Assembly: GCA_027488335.1 (NCBI GenBank)
Contig: JAIYBU010000048.1
Coordinates: forward strand, 1 to 32,970
DNA from: Cytophagaceae bacterium
Lineage (GTDB): Bacteria > Bacteroidota > Bacteroidia > Cytophagales > Spirosomataceae
Reading direction: 5' to 3'
DNA: 32,970 nucleotides
The notes under the pieces: model-generated
What the model was told of the DNA's origin: nothing
The model's database searches: none
What the model saw: the letters and a program-made list of their open reading frames with translations, nothing else
Position numbers and translations under genes: made by a program
In this document: positions 1 to 8,081 of the stretch, one piece after another
How positions within the stretch are numbered: the first letter of the stretch is position 1
Layout of the letters: the number at the start of each line of letters is the position of its first letter

Positions 1-1581
1 AACAGAAATGTTGTTGAATCGAATAGTAAAACTATTTTTATTTATTTCAATGATATTAAGTTTTCGTCCACTGGTCATGCTCTTAGGGTTGGAGCTGACT
101 ACCAAATAAAAAAGCAACAAACCGTAGGGGTTTTAGTAAAAAGTAACTTTACGACAGGTGAACAAAATAGCCATAACTTAACCAAAATCACTACCCTTCA
201 AGATAGTCAGCCTTCTACTTTGCAACGGTTACAAACAAATAATTTTTCTAACTCTAAAGGTACAAGTGTAGCTGTCAACTTAAACTATCGTGGTACAATT
301 AATAAAAAAGGTGCAACTCTCACAGCAGACTTTGATGCCGCCAACTATGATATAAATCGAAACCAAGATTTTAAGAATCAATATATTTCGGAAGCAGCAC
401 AAGTGATTGGAACACCTACTCAACTACGAAACCTATCTCCATCGAATACGAGTTTTCAGTCGATAAAAGTAGATTTTTCGCAACCTATCAATAAAACTAT
501 GGCTTTAGAAATAGGGGCAAAAACCAGTTGGAGTAAAAGCGATAATGATTTAAAGTTTGATACATTAAATATCAATCAATGGGTTGTTGATAAAAGCAGA
601 AGTAATCGTTTCTTATACGAAGAACATATCATAGGGGCCTATACTAATATTTCGGGTGAAGTAGGGAAAAACTCTTTTCAGGTTGGACTACGCATTGAAA
701 ACACCCATACACAGGGCAATTCGTTAACTACTGATAATGTGGTTGATAGAACGTACTTCCGATGGCTTCCGACTGCACAAGTTATGCACAAATTTAATGA
801 CAACCACTCTGTTTCGTTAGGTTATGTGCGTAAACTTACACGCCCAACCTATTATGACCTCAATCCATTTAAGTATTATATAAACCCATTTTCATATACC
901 GAAGGTAATCCATTTTTATTACCTATCACACGTGATGTTGTAGAAGCCAATTATGCTTATAAAGATTATAGTTTTGGCATATCCTACCGCAATGATTCGG
1001 ATGTATTTGCTCAAATGCCTGTGCAAAATGACGCAACAAAGGTATTGTATTATACACGAGTAAATCTCAATACACAACGTACACTATCTTTCGACATATA
1101 TGCACCTATTAAAATCACCGATTGGTGGCAAATGCAACATAACTTTTCTGTTTACTATCGTCAAGTTAAATCAAATTATCTCAGTAGTAGCTTCAATAAC
1201 ACAAACTGGTCGTATTATATGGATGGTTCGCAGGCATTTTCGTTATCCAAGACTTTCACAACTGAGTTAAGCTATTATTTCAGTGGCCCATCTGCTTCAC
1301 AATTTTATTTAAATCAATCTTACGGTGAAGTAGCTCTAAATTTTAAGAAAACCATTTTGAATAAAAAAGCCGATTTGACGCTCAATTTTACAGATATTTT
1401 TAGGACTTACCGAGAAAAATACGCTGGACAATACCTCAATATTGATGTTTCGACCCTTCAACTTAGAGGAACTCAAGCCATAAAACTGAGACTAAATTAT
1501 CGTTTTGGTTCTTCGACATTTAACCGAAGAAATCGAAATACAGGTAGTTCGGAAGAAGAAAACAGAGTAAAAATGAATTAG
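1..1581 (+). CDS. Outer-membrane beta-barrel / TonB-dependent-receptor-like protein, C-terminal part (5' end outside window)
   Basis: The reading frame is open from base 1, so the gene starts upstream and the visible 526 residues are its C-terminal barrel. The chain alternates aromatic and polar residues as outer-membrane beta strands do, includes an RPTYYDLNPF-type segment, and ends with RLNYRFGSSTF followed by a polar tail rich in Arg, Asn and Glu. These are features of the OMP_b-brl_3 family of Bacteroidota, whose missing N-terminus usually carries a carboxypeptidase-regulatory-like domain and a plug. It should sit in the outer membrane. The stop is only 19 bases before the dioxygenase fusion gene, so the two are probably co-transcribed. 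A role in export, uptake or immunity for the peptide product is inference from position only. The TTG at 220 is internal and is not the start. Confidence 0.85.
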   Translation, partial: NRNVVESNSKTIFIYFNDIKFSSTGHALRVGADYQIKKQQTVGVLVKSNFTTGEQNSHNLTKITTLQDSQPSTLQRLQTNNFSNSKGTSVAVNLNYRGTINKKGATLTADFDAANYDINRNQDFKNQYISEAAQVIGTPTQLRNLSPSNTSFQSIKVDFSQPINKTMALEIGAKTSWSKSDNDLKFDTLNINQWVVDKSRSNRFLYEEHIIGAYTNISGEVGKNSFQVGLRIENTHTQGNSLTTDNVVDRTYFRWLPTAQVMHKFNDNHSVSLGYVRKLTRPTYYDLNPFKYYINPFSYTEGNPFLLPITRDVVEANYAYKDYSFGISYRNDSDVFAQMPVQNDATKVLYYTRVNLNTQRTLSFDIYAPIKITDWWQMQHNFSVYYRQVKSNYLSSSFNNTNWSYYMDGSQAFSLSKTFTTELSYYFSGPSASQFYLNQSYGEVALNFKKTILNKKADLTLNFTDIFRTYREKYAGQYLNIDVSTLQLRGTQAIKLRLNYRFGSSTFNRRNRNTGSSEEENRVKMN

Positions 1582-1600
1582 TATTCATCCTAAAATCACT

Positions 1601-2614
1601 ATGACGATGGAAATGGCATTTACTACCAAACCGACATATTGTCCAAATGTTCTATCGGTTCAATACTTCGTAAAATCACTGGGTATAGAACCCGATAGAA
1701 GTCAAATTCGTGAACAAATTACGTCATCGACTAAATATCCATTAGTGACGGTAAATGATATTACAACGGTCTTAGGTAACTGGAATATAAATTGTGCAGC
1801 ATTCAAGGCAAAAACAGAAATCTTGCCTCAACTGGGTAGTCCGTTTATTGCTCATTATACAAAAGCCAACGATAAGTATTTTGTTGTGGTAGAAAACGTA
1901 GATTCCAACTACGTAGATTATTATTTACCACAGCAAGGTCATATTAAAGAATCATTCGGGGATTTCTTAAATAACTGGACTGGTATAATTGTGGTTGCTA
2001 ATACTGAAGAAGTAACAACCATCACACTACCAAAAGATTTAGAAACCATAGAAGCGGATAGATATAAAAACGAATGTGTGAAAATTATTCCAGCGTTTTT
2101 AAGTACAGACGAATGTCAGGCCATTATAGACTATACCGAAACTCAAAGTCTTTTCCAAAGAAGCGAAGTAGTTGAGTATGCCACAGGTAAAGTAAACATT
2201 ACTGACCATCGAACAAGCTTTAGTGCAACGCTTTCGGCAGAAGAATTACCAATGTATAGTAAAATACAAGATAAAGTGGCCGAATTATTACAAATCCCAA
2301 AATCACATATTGAGGCATTGCAATGCGTACGATATTGCGAAGGGCAGGAATTTAAACCCCACCATGACTCTGGAAGTGAACTCCATCGCTTGCATACCTT
2401 ACTTATTTATCTGAACGATGACTTTGAAGGTGGGCAAACATACTTCCCAGAATTGTTTTTTGCAGTAAATCCTAAACGTGGAAGTGCGTTGCATTTTCTG
2501 AATCAAGATACAGAAGGCAATGTTATTCCATACTCATTTCATGCAGGATTACCCATTAAAAATGGCATAAAGTACGCCTGTAACATTTGGGTAAAAGATA
2601 GACCTATTAATTGA
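1601..2614 (+). CDS. Inactive C39-like domain fused to prolyl-4-hydroxylase-type Fe(II)/2-oxoglutarate dioxygenase
   Basis: Residues about 10-133 follow the plan of the C39 peptidase domain, including a Pro-rich PFIAHY segment and a closing NNWTGIIVV strand. The position of the catalytic His is Tyr93 (DKYFVVVE against EHFVVLYD in the exporter next door) and the Asp position is Leu109, so it should not cleave. Residues about 155-333 are a P4Hc dioxygenase with iron ligands His254 and Asp256 (PHHD) and His314 (FHAGLPI), and 2-oxoglutarate-binding Lys324. The expected reaction is hydroxylation of a peptide side chain in the cytoplasm with O2 and 2-oxoglutarate. The dead C39 domain may hold the leader peptide, as C39-like domains do in some exporters; this is inference. 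The gene is 54 bases before the C39 exporter. ATG codons at 1601, 1607 and 1613 are all possible starts. Confidence 0.85.
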   Translation: MTMEMAFTTKPTYCPNVLSVQYFVKSLGIEPDRSQIREQITSSTKYPLVTVNDITTVLGNWNINCAAFKAKTEILPQLGSPFIAHYTKANDKYFVVVENVDSNYVDYYLPQQGHIKESFGDFLNNWTGIIVVANTEEVTTITLPKDLETIEADRYKNECVKIIPAFLSTDECQAIIDYTETQSLFQRSEVVEYATGKVNITDHRTSFSATLSAEELPMYSKIQDKVAELLQIPKSHIEALQCVRYCEGQEFKPHHDSGSELHRLHTLLIYLNDDFEGGQTYFPELFFAVNPKRGSALHFLNQDTEGNVIPYSFHAGLPIKNGIKYACNIWVKDRPIN

Positions 2615-2668
2615 TTAATCGGTTTATCCAGCTTGTATTCTGAACTTCATTCTGAACCAACATTCATC

Positions 2669-4960
2669 ATGCTTAACTCAAAGTTCAAATATTTTCGACA
2701 GCTCGATTACATGGACTGTGGGCCAACCTGCCTCCGCATGATTTCGGCTTACTATGGAAAAGATTATTCCTTAGACTTTTTCCGTGCCAACGCTCACATC
2801 ACTCGCAATGGTGTGAGCTTGAGCGGTATTGCCCAAGCCGCCGAAAAAGTAGGTTTCCGCACGCTCTCCGTCAAGCTAACTTTAGAACAACTCGTAAACG
2901 AAGTGCCTCTCCCCTGCATTTTGCACTGGAATCAGGAACACTTTGTGGTATTATATGATGTAACAGATAAAAACTTTTTCGGAAAAACGGAGCAAAAATT
3001 TATAGTAGCCGACCCTGGTCATGGCTTAGTAAAGATTGATAAGGCAACCTTAATGAAATGCTGGACCAGCACCAGCACCCAAAAAGGCATTGCACTATTA
3101 CTTGAGCCAACGCCAGAGTTTCATAATGCTACCGAAGACCACAAGGCTACGCCAGTTGGATTTAAGTTTTTATTTCAATATTTGTTTCCTTACAAAAAAT
3201 ATATCTTTCAGATTTTCCTCGGAATGATTTTCGGGAGTCTGATAAGTATGATTTTTCCGTTTTTAACTCAAAGTTTGGTTGACTATGGCGTACAGATGCA
3301 AAACGTCAGCTTTATTCATCTGATACTTTTCTCTCAACTCTTGCTTTTCTTGGGCAACATCGGAGTTGACATGATACGAAACTGGATTTTGCTGCACATC
3401 AATACCCGACTGAGTGTTTCGATTATATCCAATTTTTTATCGAAACTCATGAAATTACCCATCAATTTCTTTGAGTCGAAAAACATTGGTGATGTTTCGC
3501 AGCGTATCAACGACCACCACCGTATCGAAGAATTTCTGACGGGTTCTACCCTCAACACGCTCTTTTCATTTATCAATCTTATTGTGTTTTCGGTGGTTTT
3601 GGGGTCTTATGCTTCATCGCTCCTATTTGTGTTTTTCTTCGGAAGTGTCGTTTCGGTTGCATGGGTTTTCATCTTCTTGAAACAAAGAAAAAACTTAGAT
3701 TATCGACGTTTTCAGCGACTGCGTGAAAATCAAAATAGTATTTATGAACTTATTACAGGAATGCAGGAAATCAAACTCAATAACTGTGAGCAAGCCCGTC
3801 GATGGGAATGGGAACGCATTCAAGCCAAACTCTTCAAGATAAATATTCAAAGTTTATCGCTCGAACAATACCAAGAAGTCGGTTCATCGTTTTTTACACA
3901 ACTCAAAAACATTTTGATTTCATACATGGCCGCCAAGCTCGTCATTGAACACCAAATTACGCTCGGTGCAATGCTCAGTATTTCATACATCATCGGACAA
4001 ATGAATGGCCCACTTCACCAACTCATGGACTTTGTGAAGAAAGTACAAGATGCCAAAATAAGTTTGGATAGACTGGGAGAAATTCACAACAAACCCAATG
4101 AAGAATTAGATGAAGAATATACTTGGGGAAAATCGAAACTTCATAACGAAGACGATGATGAAACCGATGAAGTAGAGAAAGACGTGATTAAACTAAATAG
4201 CCTTGAAGCAAGCCGAGCAAAAGGAATTACGCTTGAAAATGTTTCATTCCGATACGGAAGTCCAACGTCACCGTTGGTTGTTAAAAACTTAAATTTACAT
4301 ATTCCTAAAGGCAAGGTTACGGCCATAGTTGGAGCAAGTGGCAGTGGAAAAACTACGCTATTAAAATTGTTTCTAAAATTCTATTCGCTCACTGAAGGCG
4401 AGATTTTTATTGATGGCGTAAATATCAACGACATTTCGGCCAAAGCTTGGCGAGAACAATGCGGAACCGTCATGCAAGATGGCTATATTTTCTCGGATAC
4501 GATTGCTCGAAACATAGCCGTTGATGGACAAAAAATCAACGAAAAACGTATCATGAAAGCCGTGCAAGTGGCTAATATTCAAGAGTATATCAAGAAACTT
4601 CCGCTCGGTTTCACCACACGTATTGGCAATACAGGTGCGGGCTTAAGCGGTGGCCAACGACAAAGATTATTCATTGCCAGAGCGGTCTATAAAGACCCGA
4701 AATTTCTCTTCTTTGATGAGGCCACCAGTGCTTTAGATGCCAATAATGAAAAAATAATTATGGAAAATCTTGATGAGTTTTTTAAGGGAAAAACCGTTGT
4801 CGTGATTGCCCATCGTTTGAGTACCGTTAAGAATGCCGACCAAATAATTGTGCTACACAACGGCGAAATCAAGGAAGTCGGTAATCATAAAGAATTAACC
4901 GTAAACAAAGGTTACTATTACGAATTAGTAAAAAATCAGTTGGAACTCGGAGCTGCTTAA
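2669..4960 (+). CDS. Peptidase C39-containing ABC transporter (RiPP/bacteriocin exporter)
   Basis: This 763-residue exporter has three parts. The N-terminal C39 protease has Gln11, Cys17 (DCGPTCL), His91 (EHFVVL) and Asp115 (ADPGHG), so the full catalytic set is present. A membrane domain covers about residues 165-455. The nucleotide-binding domain has Walker A GASGSGKTT near 555, signature LSGGQRQR near 657, Walker B FLFFDEATSALD near 680 and the switch-His IAHRLS. An acidic linker (EDDDETDEVE) lies before the NBD. Family members cleave leader peptides, normally after Gly-Gly, and export the product. I chose ATG 2669 because it leaves the usual short lead-in to the Cys motif; an upstream TTG at 2633 would add 12 residues. 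HlyD follows after 14 bases, indicating one operon. The proposed precursor lacks a Gly-Gly site, an open question. Confidence 0.95.
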   Translation: MLNSKFKYFRQLDYMDCGPTCLRMISAYYGKDYSLDFFRANAHITRNGVSLSGIAQAAEKVGFRTLSVKLTLEQLVNEVPLPCILHWNQEHFVVLYDVTDKNFFGKTEQKFIVADPGHGLVKIDKATLMKCWTSTSTQKGIALLLEPTPEFHNATEDHKATPVGFKFLFQYLFPYKKYIFQIFLGMIFGSLISMIFPFLTQSLVDYGVQMQNVSFIHLILFSQLLLFLGNIGVDMIRNWILLHINTRLSVSIISNFLSKLMKLPINFFESKNIGDVSQRINDHHRIEEFLTGSTLNTLFSFINLIVFSVVLGSYASSLLFVFFFGSVVSVAWVFIFLKQRKNLDYRRFQRLRENQNSIYELITGMQEIKLNNCEQARRWEWERIQAKLFKINIQSLSLEQYQEVGSSFFTQLKNILISYMAAKLVIEHQITLGAMLSISYIIGQMNGPLHQLMDFVKKVQDAKISLDRLGEIHNKPNEELDEEYTWGKSKLHNEDDDETDEVEKDVIKLNSLEASRAKGITLENVSFRYGSPTSPLVVKNLNLHIPKGKVTAIVGASGSGKTTLLKLFLKFYSLTEGEIFIDGVNINDISAKAWREQCGTVMQDGYIFSDTIARNIAVDGQKINEKRIMKAVQVANIQEYIKKLPLGFTTRIGNTGAGLSGGQRQRLFIARAVYKDPKFLFFDEATSALDANNEKIIMENLDEFFKGKTVVVIAHRLSTVKNADQIIVLHNGEIKEVGNHKELTVNKGYYYELVKNQLELGAA

Positions 4961-4974
4961 TCTAACTCAATCTT

Positions 4975-5694
4975 ATGCCAAACTCTACTACTCAGTTCGA
5001 AATCGTCAGCGACGAAATGCAGGAGATAATCGGGTATATTCCAAGCTGGATAACCCGCTGGGGAATCACCGTATTATCTATTTTATTAGTGATTTTAGTG
5101 GTTGTTGCTCAATACATTTCTTATCCCGATGTACTGATTGCTCCAGCCGAGATTCTGGCTAAACAACAACCATTCAAAGCAAGTTGGTTTCGTTCCGAAC
5201 AATTTATGGCCTATCAATTAAAAACCAAAGAAAACCAGCAAGTTGCCAAAGGAGACACGCTATTGGTAGAAGAAAACCTTAAAACACATCAAAAACAAGC
5301 TATTCTATCACCAATTGCTGGAAAAGTTTTCTTAACAAAAGGCTATCAGGACAATGCTCGCAAACAAACCATTTGGGTGATGCCCGATATTGATGATTTT
5401 GAGGTGCAACTACGAGTACCCATAAAAAAATCGGGTAAAGTAAGAGCTGGACAAAAAGTGCAAGTAAGTTTAGACGAATACCCAGCCAACGAGTTCGGAT
5501 TCTTATACGGAAAAATCACGCACATTACTCCAATAAGAATCGAAAACGTCTATCGTGTAAATGTTGCACTTGAAAATAAGTTAGTATCAAATACAGGCGT
5601 ATCTATTCCACAACAGCCCAGTTATATCGGCAATGCCGAAATTATATCTACCGAAAAAAGTGTTTTTAATCGCATATTTGGTGGGCTATTTTAG
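4975..5694 (+). CDS. Short HlyD-family membrane-fusion (periplasmic adaptor) protein
   Basis: The protein has one membrane helix at about residues 30-47 (ITVLSILLVILVVVAQYI). A lipoyl/barrel-sandwich module follows (VAKGDTLL, then SPIAGKVF) and then a beta-barrel part (RVPIKKSGKVRAGQKVQVSL). At 239 residues it is a little over half the size of ordinary adaptors in C39 exporter systems, which are roughly 400 residues. The long alpha-helical coiled-coil hairpin that normally splits the lipoyl halves is missing: the two halves are joined by only a short linker around residues 95-105. It should be anchored in the inner membrane and work with the exporter encoded 14 bases upstream. Because the hairpin normally contacts the outer-membrane channel, it may dock differently. 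The C-terminus RIFGGLF looks natural and I see no frameshift. Confidence 0.85.
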   Translation: MPNSTTQFEIVSDEMQEIIGYIPSWITRWGITVLSILLVILVVVAQYISYPDVLIAPAEILAKQQPFKASWFRSEQFMAYQLKTKENQQVAKGDTLLVEENLKTHQKQAILSPIAGKVFLTKGYQDNARKQTIWVMPDIDDFEVQLRVPIKKSGKVRAGQKVQVSLDEYPANEFGFLYGKITHITPIRIENVYRVNVALENKLVSNTGVSIPQQPSYIGNAEIISTEKSVFNRIFGGLF

Positions 5695-5722
5695 GTAATC
5701 AATTAATGATGTAATTTTAGGT

Positions 5723-5754
5723 AATTTCTTCTATGAATCTACATAGGAGAAATT
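5723..5754 (+). terminator. Hairpin after the exporter operon (possible weak terminator)
   Basis: Arms 5723-5735 and 5742-5754 pair over 13 bp with one G-U pair and a 6-base loop. The hairpin lies 28 bases after the HlyD stop and before a new promoter candidate. It is not followed by a T-run, so termination could be weak or could depend on another factor. Confidence 0.4.
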
Positions 5755-5839
5755 GGCATTTACACCCCTAAGTGAATTAGTTAGTTAAATTGTTTCCCAC
5801 CCTCCCCCCGATGGGGAACAACAGTACGCCATAGCAGGA

Positions 5840-5871
5840 TTTGCCATATACGTATCGATTTACTACTTTTA
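5840..5871 (+). promoter_or_regulatory. Candidate Bacteroidota promoter for the kinase-regulator operon
   Basis: TTTG at 5840-5843 (-33 element) is separated by 20 bases from TACTTTTA at 5864-5871. The latter matches the TAnnTTTG -7 element except at its last base. This predicts a transcript start near 5878 and a leader of about 20 bases before the ATG at 5898. Upstream, at 5789-5818, there is a C-rich stretch and an 11-mer that recurs before the stand-alone LytTR gene. Confidence 0.45.
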
Positions 5872-5897
5872 TAATCTCCAATTTTTAAGCATAGCTA

Positions 5898-7013
5898 ATG
5901 GTCAAAGAAAAACACAACATTTCGGAATTGATAAACCAATTCGACTATTCGGGCTGGCGACGCATCGGTATTCATTTATTCTTTTGGTCAATTGTTTATA
6001 TGTTTATAAGGTTTGAAACCAATCAAAACAATTATTATTCAAACCAAACACTATTTGAGCTAATAGTTCTGAGAGACTTCCTTATATGTGTCTTTTCGCA
6101 TTATTTTATCGTTGCATTTATAATTCCCAAACTACTCAATGCTCGCTGGTTACCTTCACTGTTCTTATTAATTTTGGCATATATGACTGTTCACACGATG
6201 TCTTATTGGAGCAATCAACTACTGCTTTTTTATTTTGAGAATGCGGGTATGAAAAAAGCTCTCGGCAAATATTACTTTAAGGTTCCCTTTATTGTCGGGG
6301 TGTTTAGCCCTATTACGGTCTATTATAACTATGCCGTTTATGGGTTCAATACTGCTATTACGATTGTGGTAAAGGTATCAAAAGATATTTTTCAATCTCG
6401 TATCAGAAATACTGCTCTCGAAAAGGAAAACTTAAAACTTGAAATGGATTTTCTGAAAGCTCAAGTGAATCCACATTTTTTATTCAATACCCTTAACAAT
6501 GTCTATTCACTCATCATTGATAAAGATGAAGCGGCTGCCAATATTCTCATTAAACTATCAGATTTGATGAGATACACCCTTTATGAAACCAATACTGATA
6601 AAATACTATTATCTCGTGAGTTGAAATTTATTGAAGACTACATTGCCTTAGAGAAAATACGGCATCAGAGAAAAGTAAAAATTGAACTTAATCAAAAAGG
6701 AAATACAGGTAATTTGATGATTCCTCCATTAATTTTAATCACTTTTGTCGAAAATGCGTTTAAACATGGCGTCAATAATACGATTGAAGCTTCGTGGATA
6801 AAAATCACAATTGAATTAGAGAATAATACGCTTAAATTTGATGTGTTAAACAGTAAACCCAAAAAATTAAGGGACGAAACCATGCAAGGAGGTATAGGAG
6901 TTGTAAATGTTCAGAAAAGACTCAAAAATCTATATCCTAATCACCACTCTTTAAACATAAAGAACGAAGCTGATAAATTCCATATACATCTAATCTTACA
7001 ACTCAATGGATAA
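5898..7013 (+). CDS. LytS/YehU-type sensor histidine kinase
   Basis: The N-terminal half has four probable membrane helices (about residues 24-38, 55-78, 85-110 and 130-160). A short coiled coil of charged residues leads into the His_kinase domain, with phospho-acceptor His193 in AQVNPHFLFNTLN. The ATP-binding region has PPLILITFVENAFKHG (N box) and GGIGVVNVQKRL (G box). The length, 371 residues, is usual for the family. It has no recognisable extracellular sensor domain, so the signal is likely sensed in or at the membrane. It overlaps the regulator gene by 8 bases, so the pair is translationally coupled. Lying between the exporter and the proposed precursor, it most likely controls the peptide locus; the actual signal, perhaps the peptide itself, is unknown. 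Confidence 0.93.
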   Translation: MVKEKHNISELINQFDYSGWRRIGIHLFFWSIVYMFIRFETNQNNYYSNQTLFELIVLRDFLICVFSHYFIVAFIIPKLLNARWLPSLFLLILAYMTVHTMSYWSNQLLLFYFENAGMKKALGKYYFKVPFIVGVFSPITVYYNYAVYGFNTAITIVVKVSKDIFQSRIRNTALEKENLKLEMDFLKAQVNPHFLFNTLNNVYSLIIDKDEAAANILIKLSDLMRYTLYETNTDKILLSRELKFIEDYIALEKIRHQRKVKIELNQKGNTGNLMIPPLILITFVENAFKHGVNNTIEASWIKITIELENNTLKFDVLNSKPKKLRDETMQGGIGVVNVQKRLKNLYPNHHSLNIKNEADKFHIHLILQLNG

Positions 7014-7782
7014 AATACTATCATGTGTTATTATTGACGATGAGCCTTTAGCACAAGATTTATTAGAAAAATTCGTCAATCGTATTTCCTACCTAAGTTT
7101 GGCTGCCCGCTTCGATAATGCCATAGACGCCATTGGTCAATTAGATAAATTGACGCCTGATATTATTTTTTTAGATATAAATATGCCCGAAATGACGGGT
7201 ATTGAATTTCTTCGTTCTTTTTCACAAAAACGTCCATATATTATTCTTACGACCGCCTACCCACAATATGCCATTGATGGTTTTGAGTATGATGTGGTAG
7301 ATTATTTATTGAAACCTATTCCTTTTGATAGGTTTATGAAAGCCATCAACAAAGTAAAAGACCGACAAAAAGATGCTAAAGTAGAGCCAGTAAACGATAA
7401 GTCTAATCTTCAAACAGATACGCAGGCAGCATCTCAGCCAATCCAAGAAAACACCGCCAATAACAATTTTATTTTGGTTAAAGAAGATAAAAAATTGGTT
7501 CGTATAAGTTTTGAAGATATTGTTTTTATTGAGGCCATGCGAGATTATATAAAAATTCATACCAAACATAAAGAAATAATTACCCACATGACAATGGCAA
7601 AAATCGAGCAAGCTCTCAATACTGTTCTATTTTTACGAGTAAATCGTTCGTTTATTATGAATATTGATTGCATAAAAGCAATTGATGGTAATACCATCGA
7701 AACAACGAATCATAAAAAATTACCCATCGGAATCAACTATAAAGATGCTGTAAAAGAAGTTCTGCACAGTAAAATGGTATAA
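7006..7782 (+). CDS. LytTR-family response regulator
   Basis: A receiver domain occupies residues 5-120, with acidic pocket Asp11/Asp12, phospho-acceptor Asp57 (FLDINMPEM), the TTAYPQYA switch strand and Lys103 (LLKPI). A Gln/Asn/Thr-rich linker at about 120-150 joins it to a LytTR DNA-binding domain at 155-255 (ISFEDIVFIEAMRDYIKIHT, then FLRVNRSFIMN). These regulators bind pairs of short direct repeats in phase on one face of the helix. It is encoded in an 8-base overlap with the kinase gene. The first sequence downstream of its stop is a 139-base gap holding a 21-bp-period direct repeat and then the proposed precursor gene, so that promoter is its most likely target. Confidence 0.95.
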   Translation: MDKILSCVIIDDEPLAQDLLEKFVNRISYLSLAARFDNAIDAIGQLDKLTPDIIFLDINMPEMTGIEFLRSFSQKRPYIILTTAYPQYAIDGFEYDVVDYLLKPIPFDRFMKAINKVKDRQKDAKVEPVNDKSNLQTDTQAASQPIQENTANNNFILVKEDKKLVRISFEDIVFIEAMRDYIKIHTKHKEIITHMTMAKIEQALNTVLFLRVNRSFIMNIDCIKAIDGNTIETTNHKKLPIGINYKDAVKEVLHSKMV

Positions 7783-7810
7783 AATTGAGGGCATTTATCT
7801 TCGATATCTC

Positions 7811-7864
7811 AAATTCATCGAAGAAAATACTAAATCCGTCGAATTTTTTTTACCCATACATTTA
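7811..7864 (+). promoter_or_regulatory. Direct repeat and -7-like box upstream of the peptide gene (candidate LytTR-controlled promoter)
   Basis: AAATTCATCGAAG at 7811-7823 recurs as AAATCCGTCGAAT at 7832-7844, matching at 10 of 13 positions with starts 21 bp apart, two helical turns. A further TCTTCGAT at 7798-7805 forms an 8-bp inverted repeat with ATCGAAGA at 7817-7824. TACATTTA at 7857-7864 resembles the TAnnTTTG -7 box, but no TTTG lies where a -33 element is expected; the second repeat is there instead. That arrangement fits an activator-dependent promoter. The regulator identity is inference. Confidence 0.4.
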
Positions 7865-7921
7865 TTCGATTTAACTTCATCATATTAAAATAATTCATTT
7901 CAAATATTAAAACACAAAACG

Positions 7922-8050
7922 ATGAAAAATCTGAACCAACCATCAAAATTATCAGTAAAAAAATCAATTATCGTAAAATTCAAAAACGATACATCTCCTA
8001 AAAACAGATTGACCTACTGTTCTATTCGCATCACCGATACTATTTTCTAA
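7922..8050 (+). CDS. Putative RiPP (class I lanthipeptide-like) precursor peptide, 42 residues
   Basis: A small ORF with an ATG start fills the otherwise empty gap between the regulator and the receiver-only gene. Residues 9-20, KLSVKKSIIVKF, resemble the K-L-S-L-K-K-x-T-I-x-x-L leader motif of Bacteroidota lanthipeptide precursors. The remainder carries the residues a LanB enzyme would act on: Thr24, Ser25, Thr31, Ser34, Thr38 and Thr40, with a single Cys33 in RLTYCSIRITDTIF. It also contains Pro26 and Asp39, which a dioxygenase could hydroxylate. No Gly-Gly cleavage site is visible, which is unusual for a substrate of a C39 exporter, and one Cys allows at most one thioether ring. The next gene starts 31 bases later. 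Assignment rests on size, position, leader resemblance and composition, not on homology that I can test. Confidence 0.65.
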   Translation: MKNLNQPSKLSVKKSIIVKFKNDTSPKNRLTYCSIRITDTIF

Positions 8051-8081
8051 TTCAAATTAACAAACTGCTAATCAACCTGTT

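Noticed and set aside
220-1581. TTG at 220 as the start of the barrel gene
   Set aside because: The same frame is open back to base 1 and encodes barrel-like sequence, so the gene starts outside the window.
2633-2668. TTG 2633 as start of the C39 exporter
   Set aside because: The ATG at 2669 gives the usual short distance to the catalytic Cys; the extra 12 residues are not like the family.
5789-5818. C-rich stretch with CCCCCC and GGGG as a terminator
   Set aside because: The pairing CCCC/GGGG is too short and no T-run follows; it sits just upstream of a promoter candidate.
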